Source: an uncultured Prochlorococcus sp.
Lineage (GTDB): Bacteria > Cyanobacteriota > Cyanobacteriia > PCC-6307 > Cyanobiaceae
NCBI GenBank assembly: GCA_902571335.1
Contig: CACGBT010000012.1
Span: 1-46,268, forward strand
Direction: 5' to 3'
DNA length: 46,268 nt
Shown here: positions 19,545-28,966 of the stretch, piece after piece
How the letters are laid out: every line of letters begins with the position of its first letter
How positions within the stretch are numbered: position 1 is the stretch's first letter
Notes under the pieces: generated by a model
The model's input: only the letters and a program-made list of their open reading frames with translations
Databases searched by the model: none
What the model was told of the DNA's origin: nothing
Position numbers and translations under genes: made by a program

Positions 19545-19847
19545 CTACCAACTGGACTTTACAACTCCAGGTAGTTCACCATTGTGTGCTCTTTGCCTTA
19601 ATTGATTTCTGCATAAACCAAAATCTCTATAGACTCCTCTTGGTTTGCCTGTAGCCCAACATCTATTCCTTACTCTGTTTGGAGCTGAGTTTCTTGGCAG
19701 GCCTTGGATTTTTCTATGGATTTCTAATCTTTCCATAGGGTCTTTAGCAGCATTAAATTCGTCTAATAATGATTTTCTTTTTGCAGCATATTTTTTTACA
19801 AGTTTTTTGCGTTTAACCTCTCTCGCAATCATGGACTTTTTCGCCAT
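19545..19847 (-). CDS. rpsN: 30S ribosomal protein S14 (zinc-free type)
   Basis: A 100-residue S14 of the longer, cysteine-knuckle-free type, ending [17 protein letters not shown]. The conserved core [25 protein letters not shown] is visible. Basic N-terminus [15 protein letters not shown]. It sits alone between rseP and pnp rather than in the main ribosomal operon, as in other cyanobacteria. Assignment is secure. Confidence 0.98.
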   Translation of the reverse strand: MAKKSMIAREVKRKKLVKKYAAKRKSLLDEFNAAKDPMERLEIHRKIQGLPRNSAPNRVRNRCWATGKPRGVYRDFGLCRNQLRQRAHNGELPGVVKSSW

Positions 19848-19910
19848 CTAAAAATTTTTATATAAACTAGAGCTATTCTATCAGCTTGACTAGCAAATCT
19901 CGAAATAAAG

Positions 19911-20990
19911 TTATTGGTTTAGTAATCTTTGCACTATTAATAATTGACTTGTATCTCTAATGATAAGAAGGACACTCAAACCAACTAAAAGAAAAAAACT
20001 TGATTGAGTTACAGCCATTTGCACTTTTACTGGAACAGGTTCCCCCCTTAATCCTTCTATTAATGTGAAAACAAGTTGACCTCCATCTAGTAGCGGCAAT
20101 GGCAATGAATTAAGAACTGCTAAATTAATAGAAATTAAAGCGGCAAATAATAATATTCCTGTACCACCTTGTTCTGAAAGTTGAGCTCCAATTTCAACAA
20201 TTTTGACTGGTCCACTTAATTGTTGTGCTGTTGAGGAGAAATTCGTTATTAATCCTTTATATCCTTGAATTGTTTTTATTAAAAGTGATGAAAACTGATT
20301 ATTAGTGTATTTAAAAAGTTCAAAAATGTTTTTTGTTTTTTTTGTTTCTTTTCTTATGTTAGGTTGTAATTGAGCGCCTATGGTACCTTTACCATCAACC
20401 TTTTTGGGTGTCAAAGTTAATTCTTTAAAAAAACCGTTCCTCAAGATTTCTATTGAAATAGGCTTTTCTGATGAGTTTTGAATCTTTTTTACTAATGTAG
20501 AAACAGCTTGATCTCCAACTTCTAGAGTATTGGTTTCAATTTTTAAAATTATATCTCCTGCTTCTAAGCCAGCAAGAGCAGCAGCCTTTTCAGGCTGAGT
20601 AGCTAAAACTAAAATACCCGGTTCGGGATCGAAGGGAATCCCAATAGTAGTTACATTTAAAATTAAGATAGTGTATGCAAGGATTAAGTTAGCTAATACT
20701 CCAGCAGAGATCACAATAACTCTTTGATGTATTGGTCTATTTTTTAAAAGATTTGGATCTTTAGGGTCAATATTATTAATTTCTTCATCAGGGAAGGAAA
20801 CAAAGCCCCCTAAAGGAAAGGCTCTAAGTGAATAAGTTATATCTTTATATTTTTTCTGAATTATTGAAGGCCCAAAACCGATTGAAAATCCATCTACGTA
20901 GATACCTTGTAAAATTGCAGCAAGAAAATGCCCCATCTCATGAAAAAAAATGAGAAATCCTAAAACTGTTATTGAAGTTAAAACATTCAT
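19911..20990 (-). CDS. rseP: Site-2 intramembrane zinc metalloprotease (RseP/M50)
   Basis: A 359-residue membrane protease that cleaves substrates within the bilayer. The zinc motif HEMGH is at residues 17-21 in the first helix. A PDZ domain spans about 120-200 (AALAGLEAGDIILKIE). The second metal motif NSLPLPLLDGGQ is near residue 295. Further helices lie at both ends. In bacteria this family activates membrane-held sigma factors; the target here is not known. It follows serS by nine bases on the same strand. Assignment to M50/S2P is secure. Confidence 0.94.
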   Translation of the reverse strand: MNVLTSITVLGFLIFFHEMGHFLAAILQGIYVDGFSIGFGPSIIQKKYKDITYSLRAFPLGGFVSFPDEEINNIDPKDPNLLKNRPIHQRVIVISAGVLANLILAYTILILNVTTIGIPFDPEPGILVLATQPEKAAALAGLEAGDIILKIETNTLEVGDQAVSTLVKKIQNSSEKPISIEILRNGFFKELTLTPKKVDGKGTIGAQLQPNIRKETKKTKNIFELFKYTNNQFSSLLIKTIQGYKGLITNFSSTAQQLSGPVKIVEIGAQLSEQGGTGILLFAALISINLAVLNSLPLPLLDGGQLVFTLIEGLRGEPVPVKVQMAVTQSSFFLLVGLSVLLIIRDTSQLLIVQRLLNQ

Positions 20991-20999
20991 TTTTTTATA

Positions 21000-22277
21000 T
21001 TACGAAAGTTTTAAGGAATTCGATCCAAAATATGGAGCTAGAGCATCTGGAATCTTAACGCTCCCATCTGATTGTTGACCATTCTCAAGGATTGCGGCCA
21101 TTGTCCTCCCAATAGCGAGACCACTGCCATTTAACGTGTGTAAATATGTATTTTTTTTATTAATTTTTGTTCTCACTGATGATCTACGTGCTTGAAAGTC
21201 AAGACAATTGCTGCAACTTGAAATCTCTCTGTAACATTGACTACTTGGCAGCCAGACTTCAAGATCAAAAGTTCTACTAGAAGAAAAGCCTAAGTCTCCA
21301 GTACAAATATCTACTAATCTATAGGGTAAATTGAGCTTTTTTAAGATGCTTTCTGCATCAGAGGTAATCTTTTGATGAGCTTCTGAAGATTTACTTGGAT
21401 CACAAAACCAATATAATTCAACCTTATTAAATTGATGAAGTCTTATTAAACCCTTGGTATCTCTTCCATAACTTCCAGCTTCTCTTCTAAAACATGGGCT
21501 ATACGCAACATATTTAATAGGTAACTGCTTAAAGTCAATAATTTCATTTCTATGAAAAGCTGTTATTGGAACTTCAGCTGTTGGAGAAAGCCATAGATCG
21601 TCATTAGAACATTTAAAACTTTCATTTGAAAATTTGGGTAATTGACCAGATCCAGTAAGACTTTCTGAATTTACTAAAGCTGGAGGCATTAACTCTAAAT
21701 ATCCATTTTTAGTATGCATGTCGAGCATGAAATTTATTAATGCTCTCTCTAATCTTGCACCATTACCAATAAGTGTAATAAACCGACTTTTTGATATTTT
21801 TGTTGATTTTATAGATTCAAAAAGATTTAGATTTTCGCCTATTTCCCAATGAGATTTAAGATTTTGTTTTTTTAAAGGTGTTCCCCAAGTTTTTACTTGG
21901 ACATTATTATTTTCATCTTTTCCAATAGGGGCATCTTTGCTTAGGAAATTTGGTAAATTAGAAATCTCGCTATTTATTTGTTTATCTAAAGTTCTTTGTT
22001 GCTCTTCTAAATCAGAAATTTTAGTTCTGTATTCGTTCCCCTTTCTCTTTAAATTATAAAGTTCTGGAGAATTATTGTTTGGAGATTTGCTAATTTCTTG
22101 ACCAATTAATTTACTTAATTTTTTACTCTCAAATTGAAGACTTGATACTTGTATATCAATTTCCTTTTTTTTAACAGTTAATTCGTGTATGTGAGATATG
22201 TTATGGACCTTTCCTCTTAAAGATAAATTCTCTTCAACAGATGTTGGATTTTCTCTTATTAATTTTTGATCTAACAC
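21000..22277 (-). CDS. serS: Seryl-tRNA synthetase
   Basis: Charges tRNA-Ser with serine. The 425-residue class II synthetase starts with [11 protein letters not shown] and has the long antiparallel coiled-coil arm (residues ~30-100). The core shows [12 protein letters not shown], the [14 protein letters not shown] serine-binding segment, motif 2 [27 protein letters not shown] and motif 3 [18 protein letters not shown]. Length is normal. Its substrate tRNA-Ser(CGA) gene is also in this window. Secure assignment. Confidence 0.98.
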   Translation of the reverse strand: MLDQKLIRENPTSVEENLSLRGKVHNISHIHELTVKKKEIDIQVSSLQFESKKLSKLIGQEISKSPNNNSPELYNLKRKGNEYRTKISDLEEQQRTLDKQINSEISNLPNFLSKDAPIGKDENNNVQVKTWGTPLKKQNLKSHWEIGENLNLFESIKSTKISKSRFITLIGNGARLERALINFMLDMHTKNGYLELMPPALVNSESLTGSGQLPKFSNESFKCSNDDLWLSPTAEVPITAFHRNEIIDFKQLPIKYVAYSPCFRREAGSYGRDTKGLIRLHQFNKVELYWFCDPSKSSEAHQKITSDAESILKKLNLPYRLVDICTGDLGFSSSRTFDLEVWLPSSQCYREISSCSNCLDFQARRSSVRTKINKKNTYLHTLNGSGLAIGRTMAAILENGQQSDGSVKIPDALAPYFGSNSLKLS

Positions 22278-22401
22278 TCTTTTTTTTTTATACCTTAATT
22301 AAGATAGTTAATCTAAATTCATTATTAGGATTTTTTGGTGAAAAATTAACTAAATCAATGATTCCTGACTTATTTAACATTTTTAATAGATTAAAATTTT
22401 A

Positions 22402-23868
22402 TTAAGATGCAGAACGAGCTCTTCCAGTAGATGACCATTCTTTTAGTAAATCAATTTGCTCCTTAGCTGTCCTAGATAAGGGTACTAATTCAGAAACTGC
22501 TTTAATTAGATCTTTTTCCATAAGTTCTCTATTCTCAGAGAATGAAATGTGCATCCCCTCTATTACTGCTTGTTCAAGTTCTGCACCTGAGAATCCATCC
22601 GTCCTATCAATAATAGTAGAGAGAGGGAAACTGTAACTTGGTCTTCTTTTTTTTAAGTGCAAATCAAGAATGCTTAATCTTTCTTCTGAATTTGGCAAAT
22701 CAAGAAAAAATATTTCATCAAACCTACCTTTCCTAAGCAATTCCGCCGGTAACTTATCTATAGCATTAGCGGTAGCAATTACAAATACAGCAGATTCTTT
22801 TTCAGCCATCCAAGTTAGTAAACTTGCTAAAACCCTTTGACTTGTGCCTCCATCACTCCTAGCATCGCCACCAAAGCCTTTATCAATTTCATCGATCCAG
22901 AGGATACAAGGTGACATTGCCTCAGCTCTTAATATTGTTTCTCTCGTTCTTGCCTCGCTTGAACCTACAAGGCTAGAAAATAGTCTTCCCACATCTAATC
23001 TAAGAAGTGGCATCGACCAACTTTTAGAAATTGATTTTGCAGTAAGTGATTTCCCTGTTCCCTGCGCTCCAACAAGTAATACTCCTTTTGGAATAGGCAG
23101 TCCATATTCTCTAGCTTCTTTAGAAAAGGCCCTATATCTTTGATTTAGCCAAACTTTTAAAACATTTAAACCACCAATATCATCTTGACTTGATTTGGCT
23201 TCGAAAAATTCTAGAATTTCACTCCTAGCGATAACTTGTTTTTTCTCTTCAAGAATATCTTTGATATCTTCTTTACTTATTTTCCCTCTTTGAGCTAGGG
23301 CCTTTGCAGTGACTTGCTTTACCTTTATTTCAGTTAGTCCACTTGAAGCTATAGAAAGTTCGTTTAAGTCTCCTTCCTCAAGATTTGAATTAGTATTAAT
23401 AGCAATTTTTTTTATTAAATTTTTCAATTCTTTTTGATTAGGTAAAGGTAAGTTTAAAATAGTCATTAATTCATCAAGCTCTTCTGATGATGGGAATAGA
23501 TGAGAACTAATAATTAAATTATGGTTAGTTTCCTTAAGCATCGAAGATAATTCTTTAATAGTTCTATTAATGGATGGATCATCATAAAACTTATGAAAAT
23601 CTTTAACCATTAAAATTGTTGACTCTTCAGAACTTTGTTCCTTAAGCCAATTAAGAACTCCCAAAGGATTGTTAGAATATTTCCGCTCCTCATTTATTAA
23701 TCCTTTAATACCGCTAACGCAATCCCAGCAAACGAATCTTTTTATGTTTAATCTTTCACAAGAGATATTAACTAATTTTTCTAATCTTTCCTCTTCTTTA
23801 GTCCTAATCCAAATTAATGAAGTTCTTGATTTTATTAGTAATTCTAAATTTCTACACCAAGAATTCAT
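22402..23868 (-). CDS. ycf46: AAA ATPase, Ycf46 family
   Basis: A 488-residue AAA+ protein of the Ycf46 family, encoded in red-algal plastids and most cyanobacteria. The N-terminal half (1-220) is the family-specific region. The AAA module has Walker A GAQGTGKS at 267-274, Walker B CILWIDEID at 321-329 and sensor-type ATAN downstream. Studies in other cyanobacteria implicate Ycf46 homologues in photosynthetic growth and carbon use, but the substrate is unclear. It lies between yidC (16 bases) and serS on the same strand. Family is secure, biochemical role unknown. Confidence 0.93.
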   Translation of the reverse strand: MNSWCRNLELLIKSRTSLIWIRTKEEERLEKLVNISCERLNIKRFVCWDCVSGIKGLINEERKYSNNPLGVLNWLKEQSSEESTILMVKDFHKFYDDPSINRTIKELSSMLKETNHNLIISSHLFPSSEELDELMTILNLPLPNQKELKNLIKKIAINTNSNLEEGDLNELSIASSGLTEIKVKQVTAKALAQRGKISKEDIKDILEEKKQVIARSEILEFFEAKSSQDDIGGLNVLKVWLNQRYRAFSKEAREYGLPIPKGVLLVGAQGTGKSLTAKSISKSWSMPLLRLDVGRLFSSLVGSSEARTRETILRAEAMSPCILWIDEIDKGFGGDARSDGGTSQRVLASLLTWMAEKESAVFVIATANAIDKLPAELLRKGRFDEIFFLDLPNSEERLSILDLHLKKRRPSYSFPLSTIIDRTDGFSGAELEQAVIEGMHISFSENRELMEKDLIKAVSELVPLSRTAKEQIDLLKEWSSTGRARSAS

Positions 23869-23883
23869 TATTTAAGATTAAGA

Positions 23884-25026
23884 CTATTTTTTACTATTAG
23901 GTTCAAATGGTAATCTTTTATCTGAAACAGTTGAAGCAGAAGTTGTAATTACTTCATTTTTGGCCAATAATTGTTGATCCAATATTTTCTGTAGATTTTC
24001 AGGTAGAGCTTCTTTATTTAAAAGAAACGTTTGAAATGCTTGGAATATATTGGCAACAACCATATAAAGTAAAACTCCTGCTGGAAGTGGGAAAAACAGA
24101 AACATGCCAGTAATCATGACTGGTGTAATTTTGTTAGCTGTTGATTGTTGTGGATTTGCAGGCATTCCCTGACTAGACAATAATTGAGAGAGAAGTAGGG
24201 TTAATCCAAAAGCACCAACTAGTGCAGCAATATCCCAATTAATAGCACCATCAACGTAAAAACCAACTTGACCAAGAGCTTTAATAAAAAGAAAACCACT
24301 TTTAGCCGCTAAACCAGGGATTTTTGCTTCAATTGTTGCATCGCCTGGCTTAATTGCAGTTACAGTACCGTCTTGAGAAACTTTTAAGTTATCGGATCCT
24401 TTGGAAACTGTCCAAGTAGGAAGAAATTTTGATCCGTTTTCATAATTTGATAAAACATCTGAGTAGCTATTCCCATTAGTTGTTTGCAAATTTATCTTAA
24501 TTGACTCTTCTGTTCCTAATTTTGTTCCATTAGGAATGGAAGCTATTACAGGGAAATGTGATTTTTCTGTAATAAATATAGAGTGTCTTGGCGACTTATA
24601 AGGTTTTGGATCAATAGCTGCAATTTGATCCTGTGGTACTACTTTAAGATTTATATTGTAAGGAACATCAGCAAATGGTGAGCCTCTTAAAGTTGCAAAC
24701 AAAGCAAACAATACAGGCATTTGTACAATTAGTGGAAGACAACCTGCTAGGGGACTTCCAAACTCATTCATTAGTTTACCTAATTCTTCTTGCTGTTTCT
24801 TTGGATCACCTGAAAACTTAGATTTTATTTCTGCTTGTCTTTTTTGCATAACTGGTTGGGCAATTTTCATCCTCCTTGCACTTCTTATGGAGCCTGCACT
24901 CAAAGGGAAAAGTGCAATCCTAATAACAACAGTTAATGCAACAATCGCTAACCCATAACTAGGGACTAAACCGTAGAAGAAATCTAGAATAGGGATTAGT
25001 AGTTTTTCAGAAATGAACCCTATCAC
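23884..25026 (-). CDS. yidC: Membrane protein insertase YidC/Oxa1
   Basis: Inserts and folds proteins into plasma and thylakoid membranes, alone or with Sec. The 380-residue protein has a first helix followed by [19 protein letters not shown], typical of the cytoplasmic hairpin after helix 1, then [24 protein letters not shown] lumenal insertion of ~120 residues lies between helices 2 and 3. Helix 4-5 contains [21 protein letters not shown], a strong family signature. The tail is polar. It belongs to the classic rpmH-rnpA-yidC neighbourhood, here with a PH-domain gene inserted before it. Confidence 0.96.
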   Translation of the reverse strand: MIGFISEKLLIPILDFFYGLVPSYGLAIVALTVVIRIALFPLSAGSIRSARRMKIAQPVMQKRQAEIKSKFSGDPKKQQEELGKLMNEFGSPLAGCLPLIVQMPVLFALFATLRGSPFADVPYNINLKVVPQDQIAAIDPKPYKSPRHSIFITEKSHFPVIASIPNGTKLGTEESIKINLQTTNGNSYSDVLSNYENGSKFLPTWTVSKGSDNLKVSQDGTVTAIKPGDATIEAKIPGLAAKSGFLFIKALGQVGFYVDGAINWDIAALVGAFGLTLLLSQLLSSQGMPANPQQSTANKITPVMITGMFLFFPLPAGVLLYMVVANIFQAFQTFLLNKEALPENLQKILDQQLLAKNEVITTSASTVSDKRLPFEPNSKK

Positions 25027-25098
25027 GATATTAAAAAGAGAGTAATTTTAGCAGACATTTTATTTTACAGGAAAAAAAGGTTTTTGTAATTATTTTAA

Positions 25099-25512
25099 TT
25101 AGGATTTAGTAGCAAACCCTTCTACTTCGTTGAGATTTGGAATTTGTGATCTTTTATTTATATTTTCTTCGATAAATTTTTGCTTTTCTCTGAATAAAGG
25201 TAATGATTTCATTTCAACTTTTGATCCGTCATTAAGAATAAGAACCATATCGCCATATGACCCGAAACCCCTGGGAATAGATCTAATTTCTTCAATATTA
25301 CTTAATGATACTTGTGTTTTGTTTTTACCAAACCATCCACCATCTATAGTAATTCTCTTATTTGTGATCCTATATCTCAACCACAAGGCTCTAACTATTG
25401 CAGCAAATGTAAATGGCAAACCAAGGATGGTTATTCCTGAGAAAAGATTTATAATTAAATCACTTTTTGCGGGACCTCCTTCGAAAAAGGTTTCTTCATT
25501 CATGTTAATCAT
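25099..25512 (-). CDS. Membrane-associated PH-domain protein
   Basis: A 137-residue protein with one or two hydrophobic stretches (about 20-45) then a bacterial PH (bPH2/YdbT-like) domain: WLRYRITNKRITIDGGWFGKNKTQVSLSNIEEIRSIPRGFGSYGDMVL. Its ATG overlaps the rnpA stop codon as ATGA, so translation is coupled. A second ATG three codons on is possible. In cyanobacteria this gene commonly sits between rnpA and yidC, hinting at a membrane biogenesis role. Exact function unknown. Confidence 0.82.
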   Translation of the reverse strand: MINMNEETFFEGGPAKSDLIINLFSGITILGLPFTFAAIVRALWLRYRITNKRITIDGGWFGKNKTQVSLSNIEEIRSIPRGFGSYGDMVLILNDGSKVEMKSLPLFREKQKFIEENINKRSQIPNLNEVEGFATKS

Positions 25513-25895
25513 TTGATAAGTCGAGATTTTATCATTAAGTTTTGAAATTCCTCCAAAAGTTTATTTTTATCATTGCAGAAATCTCCAAACCTAAGGTTAA
25601 CAAGTAACCAACATGGTTTGTGGGTATTAATTTTTTGAATATTTGTTAATAACCATTCTTGAAGAAGTCTTCTTTTTTTGTTTCTATCTACAGCTTTTTT
25701 TGAGACTTTTTTGCTAATTGCAATTGCAACCCTAAAATTGTTTGAGATATTTGTGAGATTGTGTGATAAGAGGATTTTTGGGTTTGATCTTGCCACTTTA
25801 AAAGTCATTAATTTACCATGATATTTTGTAGAATTTTTGTGAATATAATCAAAAGCCCTATGACCTTTTAAACGCATATCTTTAGGTAAGGCCAT
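25509..25895 (-). CDS. rnpA: Ribonuclease P protein component
   Basis: The protein subunit of RNase P, which matures tRNA 5' ends. The 128-residue basic protein has MALPKDMRLKGHRAFDYI at the start, FRVAIAISKKVSKKAVDRNKKRRLLQEW at about 70-100 (the RNR-like signature with KKAVDRNKKRR) and a C-terminal helix. It lies 12 bases after rpmH and overlaps the PH-domain gene by four bases. Secure from motif and neighbours. Confidence 0.96.
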   Translation of the reverse strand: MALPKDMRLKGHRAFDYIHKNSTKYHGKLMTFKVARSNPKILLSHNLTNISNNFRVAIAISKKVSKKAVDRNKKRRLLQEWLLTNIQKINTHKPCWLLVNLRFGDFCNDKNKLLEEFQNLMIKSRLIK

Positions 25896-25907
25896 TTTGA
25901 ATATTAT

Positions 25908-26045
25908 TTAGACAGCTATTCTTTCTCTACCTTTTTGTCGTCTACTTTTAATAACTCTTCTACCCGTATGAGAACGCATTCTTACTCTGAAGCCAGAAAC
26001 ACGTTTTCTTTTCCTTGAAGTACCGCCAAAAGTTCTTTTAGTCAT
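25908..26045 (-). CDS. rpmH: 50S ribosomal protein L34
   Basis: A 45-residue, highly basic protein translated from ATG 26045: it begins [20 protein letters not shown] and ends GRERIAV. The [16 protein letters not shown] and [15 protein letters not shown] segments are hallmarks of L34. It is the first gene of the rpmH-rnpA-PH-yidC run, 12 bases before rnpA. It is easily missed because of its size. Secure. Confidence 0.98.
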
Positions 26046-26075
26046 TTTTTTTAATATCCATAATTAATTTATCAT

Positions 26076-26651
26076 TTAATCGATCACTATAGTCCAGCTT
26101 CCTAAATAATTTGACAATGATTTCCCTGTAGGTTGTCCGTACGAATGGAATTGATAAAGACCAGTTTTATTTGGATTATTGGTTTTTAAGACAACTGCAT
26201 AACTTTCTTTATCAGAGGGTATAGGGGTATAGGGATAAATATCTATTGAACGTAAAGAGGATTCATCGGTATTAATTTCAATATCAGCTGGAATATCTTG
26301 TAGACATTTTGTACGGTTTTCAAAACCGCCTATTCTTACCCTGCAAAGACTTATTTTTTCTGTATTCAATTTTGATTTAAAGGGTTTAGGGATGGCAACA
26401 TTTATTTTTAGGAGATCAGCTTTTCTATCAGATGGCCTTAAGAAAAAATAAATTTTATTTTTAAATCTTCTTTTATTCTCTTTTTGAAACCACTTTAATC
26501 TTCTGTGCCCAGAGTCCTGATCCCATTGAAATTCTAAACCAGCTTTAACATCTTGAATTTTATTAAAGAATGGAGTTGAAAATAAAATTGTGGGAATGAT
26601 AAAAAATCTGAGAATTTTAAAATTTAAAGCAAGTTTCTTTGTTTTCACCAT
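26076..26651 (-). CDS. DUF2808-family exported protein
   Basis: A 191-residue protein with an N-terminal hydrophobic segment (about 10-27) suggesting export or a membrane anchor. The body resembles the cyanobacterial DUF2808 family: LEFQWDQD near the start, YFFLRPSDRKADLLKINVAIPKPF, and the C-terminal GLYQFHSYGQPTGKSLSNYLGSWTIVID. Cysteines in CRVRIGG and RTKCLQD could form a disulfide in the periplasm. Function unknown. Upstream of rpmH on the same strand by 30 bases. Confidence 0.8.
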   Translation of the reverse strand: MVKTKKLALNFKILRFFIIPTILFSTPFFNKIQDVKAGLEFQWDQDSGHRRLKWFQKENKRRFKNKIYFFLRPSDRKADLLKINVAIPKPFKSKLNTEKISLCRVRIGGFENRTKCLQDIPADIEINTDESSLRSIDIYPYTPIPSDKESYAVVLKTNNPNKTGLYQFHSYGQPTGKSLSNYLGSWTIVID

Positions 26652-26720
26652 TGATTTAGTAAATTTTTAAAGGATATTTTAGGTTTATCCAAAATAAAAT
26701 GAAAAGTTAATATTCCAAGA

Positions 26721-27104
26721 TTAACATCTATCTGGTCTTAATTTCGCGGCGCCTCTTAAATAAGGATGCTTTACTAGAAAATTAGGCGGTAATAAAACCT
26801 GTGCCATTATTCTTATACAAAATTTTATATCGTTAGAGACATACATTTGTTGACAGTCTAAAAATGCTACTGAATCAAGTTTATTTAATTTCCTTGCAAT
26901 TGAAGCAGGGAAACATGCATTCAAATCCTTTGTTGAGGTGAATGTAATAGCTAGTAGGTTCGTCTTGATAAGATTGTTGCGTGACATTAATTCGTTTATT
27001 AATTCCACTACTGCATCTTCTATTTCCTCAACAGAATTACCAGTTGCTGTTGTAGCTCCTCTAACAAATGCAATCTTATAATCGTCTTTCATTTTTTCAT
27101 ACAT
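26721..27104 (-). CDS. aroH: Chorismate mutase, AroH type
   Basis: Converts chorismate to prephenate on the route to phenylalanine and tyrosine. The 127-residue protein matches the trimeric AroH class: FVRGATTATGNSVEEIEDAV near the start and TSTKDLNACFPASIARK in the middle, with the active-site arginine in VRGATT. The C-terminus contains MAQVLLPP. An alternative start is Met5. It lies 14 bases after sppA on the same strand. Secure. Confidence 0.95.
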   Translation of the reverse strand: MYEKMKDDYKIAFVRGATTATGNSVEEIEDAVVELINELMSRNNLIKTNLLAITFTSTKDLNACFPASIARKLNKLDSVAFLDCQQMYVSNDIKFCIRIMAQVLLPPNFLVKHPYLRGAAKLRPDRC

Positions 27105-27118
27105 ATTAATTTATGAAT

Positions 27119-27928
27119 TTAAGGCCTATATAACCAAAGTATTTTATTAGAAGTTTCAATCTCAAAAAAAAGATTATTTACAAATTTTTCTATAATTTTA
27201 CTTCCAGGAATTAGTCCAAGTATTTTCTTTTTTTTCTTTCCAAATGTTAAAGGCTGAATTTTAGGATCAATGTTAACCATTTTTGCAGCAAGCTCCCTTG
27301 CTACAAATTCATCTCCAATTTCATCTATTAGACCTAATTCCTTTGCTTGCGTCCCAGTAAAAATTCTTCCATCGGCAAATTTTTTTACTTCTTCAACTGG
27401 TAAATTTCTTCCTTCAGCAACAGCTTCAGTAAATTGTTTGTAGCTTTCATCAATTAGGCTTTGAAGCAGTTCTCTTCCTTCCTCACTTAAAGGTTTGTCA
27501 GGAGAAAGTATATCTTTAAATACACCGCTTTTAACAGTTTCAAATTTTATGCCAATTTTATCTAATAATTCAGATAAATTATTTCCTCTTATAATCACAC
27601 CAATAGATCCTGTAATAGTGCCTGGATTTGCAACTATTTTGTCAGATGCAACACCAATATAAACTCCTCCAGATGCTGAAATGTTCCCAAAACTTGCGAT
27701 GACTTTACATCCTTTATCTTTAAGTCTGTTAATGGCAGAATATATTTCTTGGCTATCCCCAACAGTTCCCCCAGGCGAGTCAATTCTCACGATTAACGCA
27801 GGAAATTCTCTATCCTCAATTTGTTTAAGAGCTTTAAGGACGGAAACTCTTGTTGTACTTGTAATAGGCTCATCAATTACAATACGAGCCATTCTTTTTT
27901 TTGACTTTCGTCTAAAAGGCCAAATCAT
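27119..27928 (-). CDS. sppA: Signal peptide peptidase SppA (short form, S49)
   Basis: A membrane-associated serine protease that degrades cleaved signal peptides. I place the start at the ATG ending at 27928 (MIWPFRRKSKKRMARIVIDEP), giving 269 residues. The frame stays open to 28036, but that extension overlaps the start of the divergent transporter gene and is not family-like. The nucleophile lies in GNISASGGVYIG (about Ser86) and the general-base lysine in KSGVFKDILSP (about Lys138). VRIDSPGGTVGDS and GTITGSIGVI are also conserved. Cotranscribed with aroH. Confidence 0.93.
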   Translation of the reverse strand: MIWPFRRKSKKRMARIVIDEPITSTTRVSVLKALKQIEDREFPALIVRIDSPGGTVGDSQEIYSAINRLKDKGCKVIASFGNISASGGVYIGVASDKIVANPGTITGSIGVIIRGNNLSELLDKIGIKFETVKSGVFKDILSPDKPLSEEGRELLQSLIDESYKQFTEAVAEGRNLPVEEVKKFADGRIFTGTQAKELGLIDEIGDEFVARELAAKMVNIDPKIQPLTFGKKKKKILGLIPGSKIIEKFVNNLFFEIETSNKILWLYRP

Positions 27929-27980
27929 TCTTTTAAGGTAAATACATAAAACTACTTTAAAAAGATTATCAGCAGACCTA

Positions 27981-28922
27981 ATGAATTCAATCCTAAATTG
28001 GTTTTTAATGATACTCCCTTTTGCACTATGGGGCACTTCAATGGCGGCAATGACCCCTTTAGTATCTAGTGCTGGGCCAGAGTTTGTGGCTACTTTAAGA
28101 TTACTTCCTGCAGGAATTCTTGTTCTAATTACAACATATTTGTTAAAAAGAGATTTGAAAATTTATAGGTGCGATTTGAAGTGGTTTTTTGTTTTTACGA
28201 TTATAGATGCTACTTTTTTTCAGTTGTTTTTAACTTATGGTATAGAACAAACTGGAGCAGGTCTGGGATCTGTATTGATAGATTCTCAACCTCTTTTGGT
28301 CGCGATTTTAGCAAGGGCAATTTTTGGAAATTTAATTAATCCCGTAGGATGGTTAGGCTTGCTTTTTGGCTTGGGGGGAATAATATTTTTAGGAGTTCCT
28401 CAAGAATTTCTAGAAAATTGGTGGTTAATGTCTGATATGGACATGAATAATATAGCTTTTAATTTTGGAGAACTTTGGATGCTTGCAGCTTCTCTAGCAA
28501 TGGCATTAGGAACAATTTTAATTAGATTCACTTGTACAAAAAGTGATCCAGTTGCAGTTACAGGATGGCATATGGTTTTGGGTAGTGTCCCCTTAATTTT
28601 TAAGCATTGCTTAAAAACAAATTTTCAAATAATTCCAGATTGGTCAATATTTGATTGGGGACTCATGTCATTTGCAAGTGTTTTCGGAGGGGCAATAGCT
28701 TATGGATTGTTTTTCTACTATGCTAATAACAAAGAAATAACTGGATTTAGTACTCTCGCTTTTTTAACCCCTGTATTTGCTCTTATCAGCGGAGGTGTTT
28801 GGTTAGATGAAAGACTTACTATCGTTCAATGGATAGGAGTAGTTTTTGTTCTTATCTCGGTATTTTTTGTTAGCCAGAGAAGAATTTTATGGGAAATTAA
28901 ATTTACTGACACTACGATTTAA
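27981..28922 (+). CDS. EamA/DMT-family transporter
   Basis: A 313-residue protein with about ten hydrophobic helices arranged as two EamA repeats. Repeat 1 has PFALWGTSMAAMTPLVSSAGPEF and ATLRLLPAG. Repeat 2 has WMLAASLAMALGTILIRF and ends GGVWLDERLTIVQWIGVVFVLISV, a classic second-repeat ending. Such proteins export amino acids, nucleosides or other metabolites; the substrate is unknown. Divergent from sppA with a 52-base gap. Followed by a glycosyltransferase 44 bases on. Confidence 0.9.
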   Translation: MNSILNWFLMILPFALWGTSMAAMTPLVSSAGPEFVATLRLLPAGILVLITTYLLKRDLKIYRCDLKWFFVFTIIDATFFQLFLTYGIEQTGAGLGSVLIDSQPLLVAILARAIFGNLINPVGWLGLLFGLGGIIFLGVPQEFLENWWLMSDMDMNNIAFNFGELWMLAASLAMALGTILIRFTCTKSDPVAVTGWHMVLGSVPLIFKHCLKTNFQIIPDWSIFDWGLMSFASVFGGAIAYGLFFYYANNKEITGFSTLAFLTPVFALISGGVWLDERLTIVQWIGVVFVLISVFFVSQRRILWEIKFTDTTI

Positions 28923-28966
28923 TGTCACTACTATATTAAATAGTTTATTGGTGTAGAGATCTAATA

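Noticed and set aside
27929..28036. Longer SppA with 36 extra N-terminal residues
   Set aside because: It would overlap the transporter gene by 56 bases and adds a non-family sequence; the internal ATG gives a normal SppA start.
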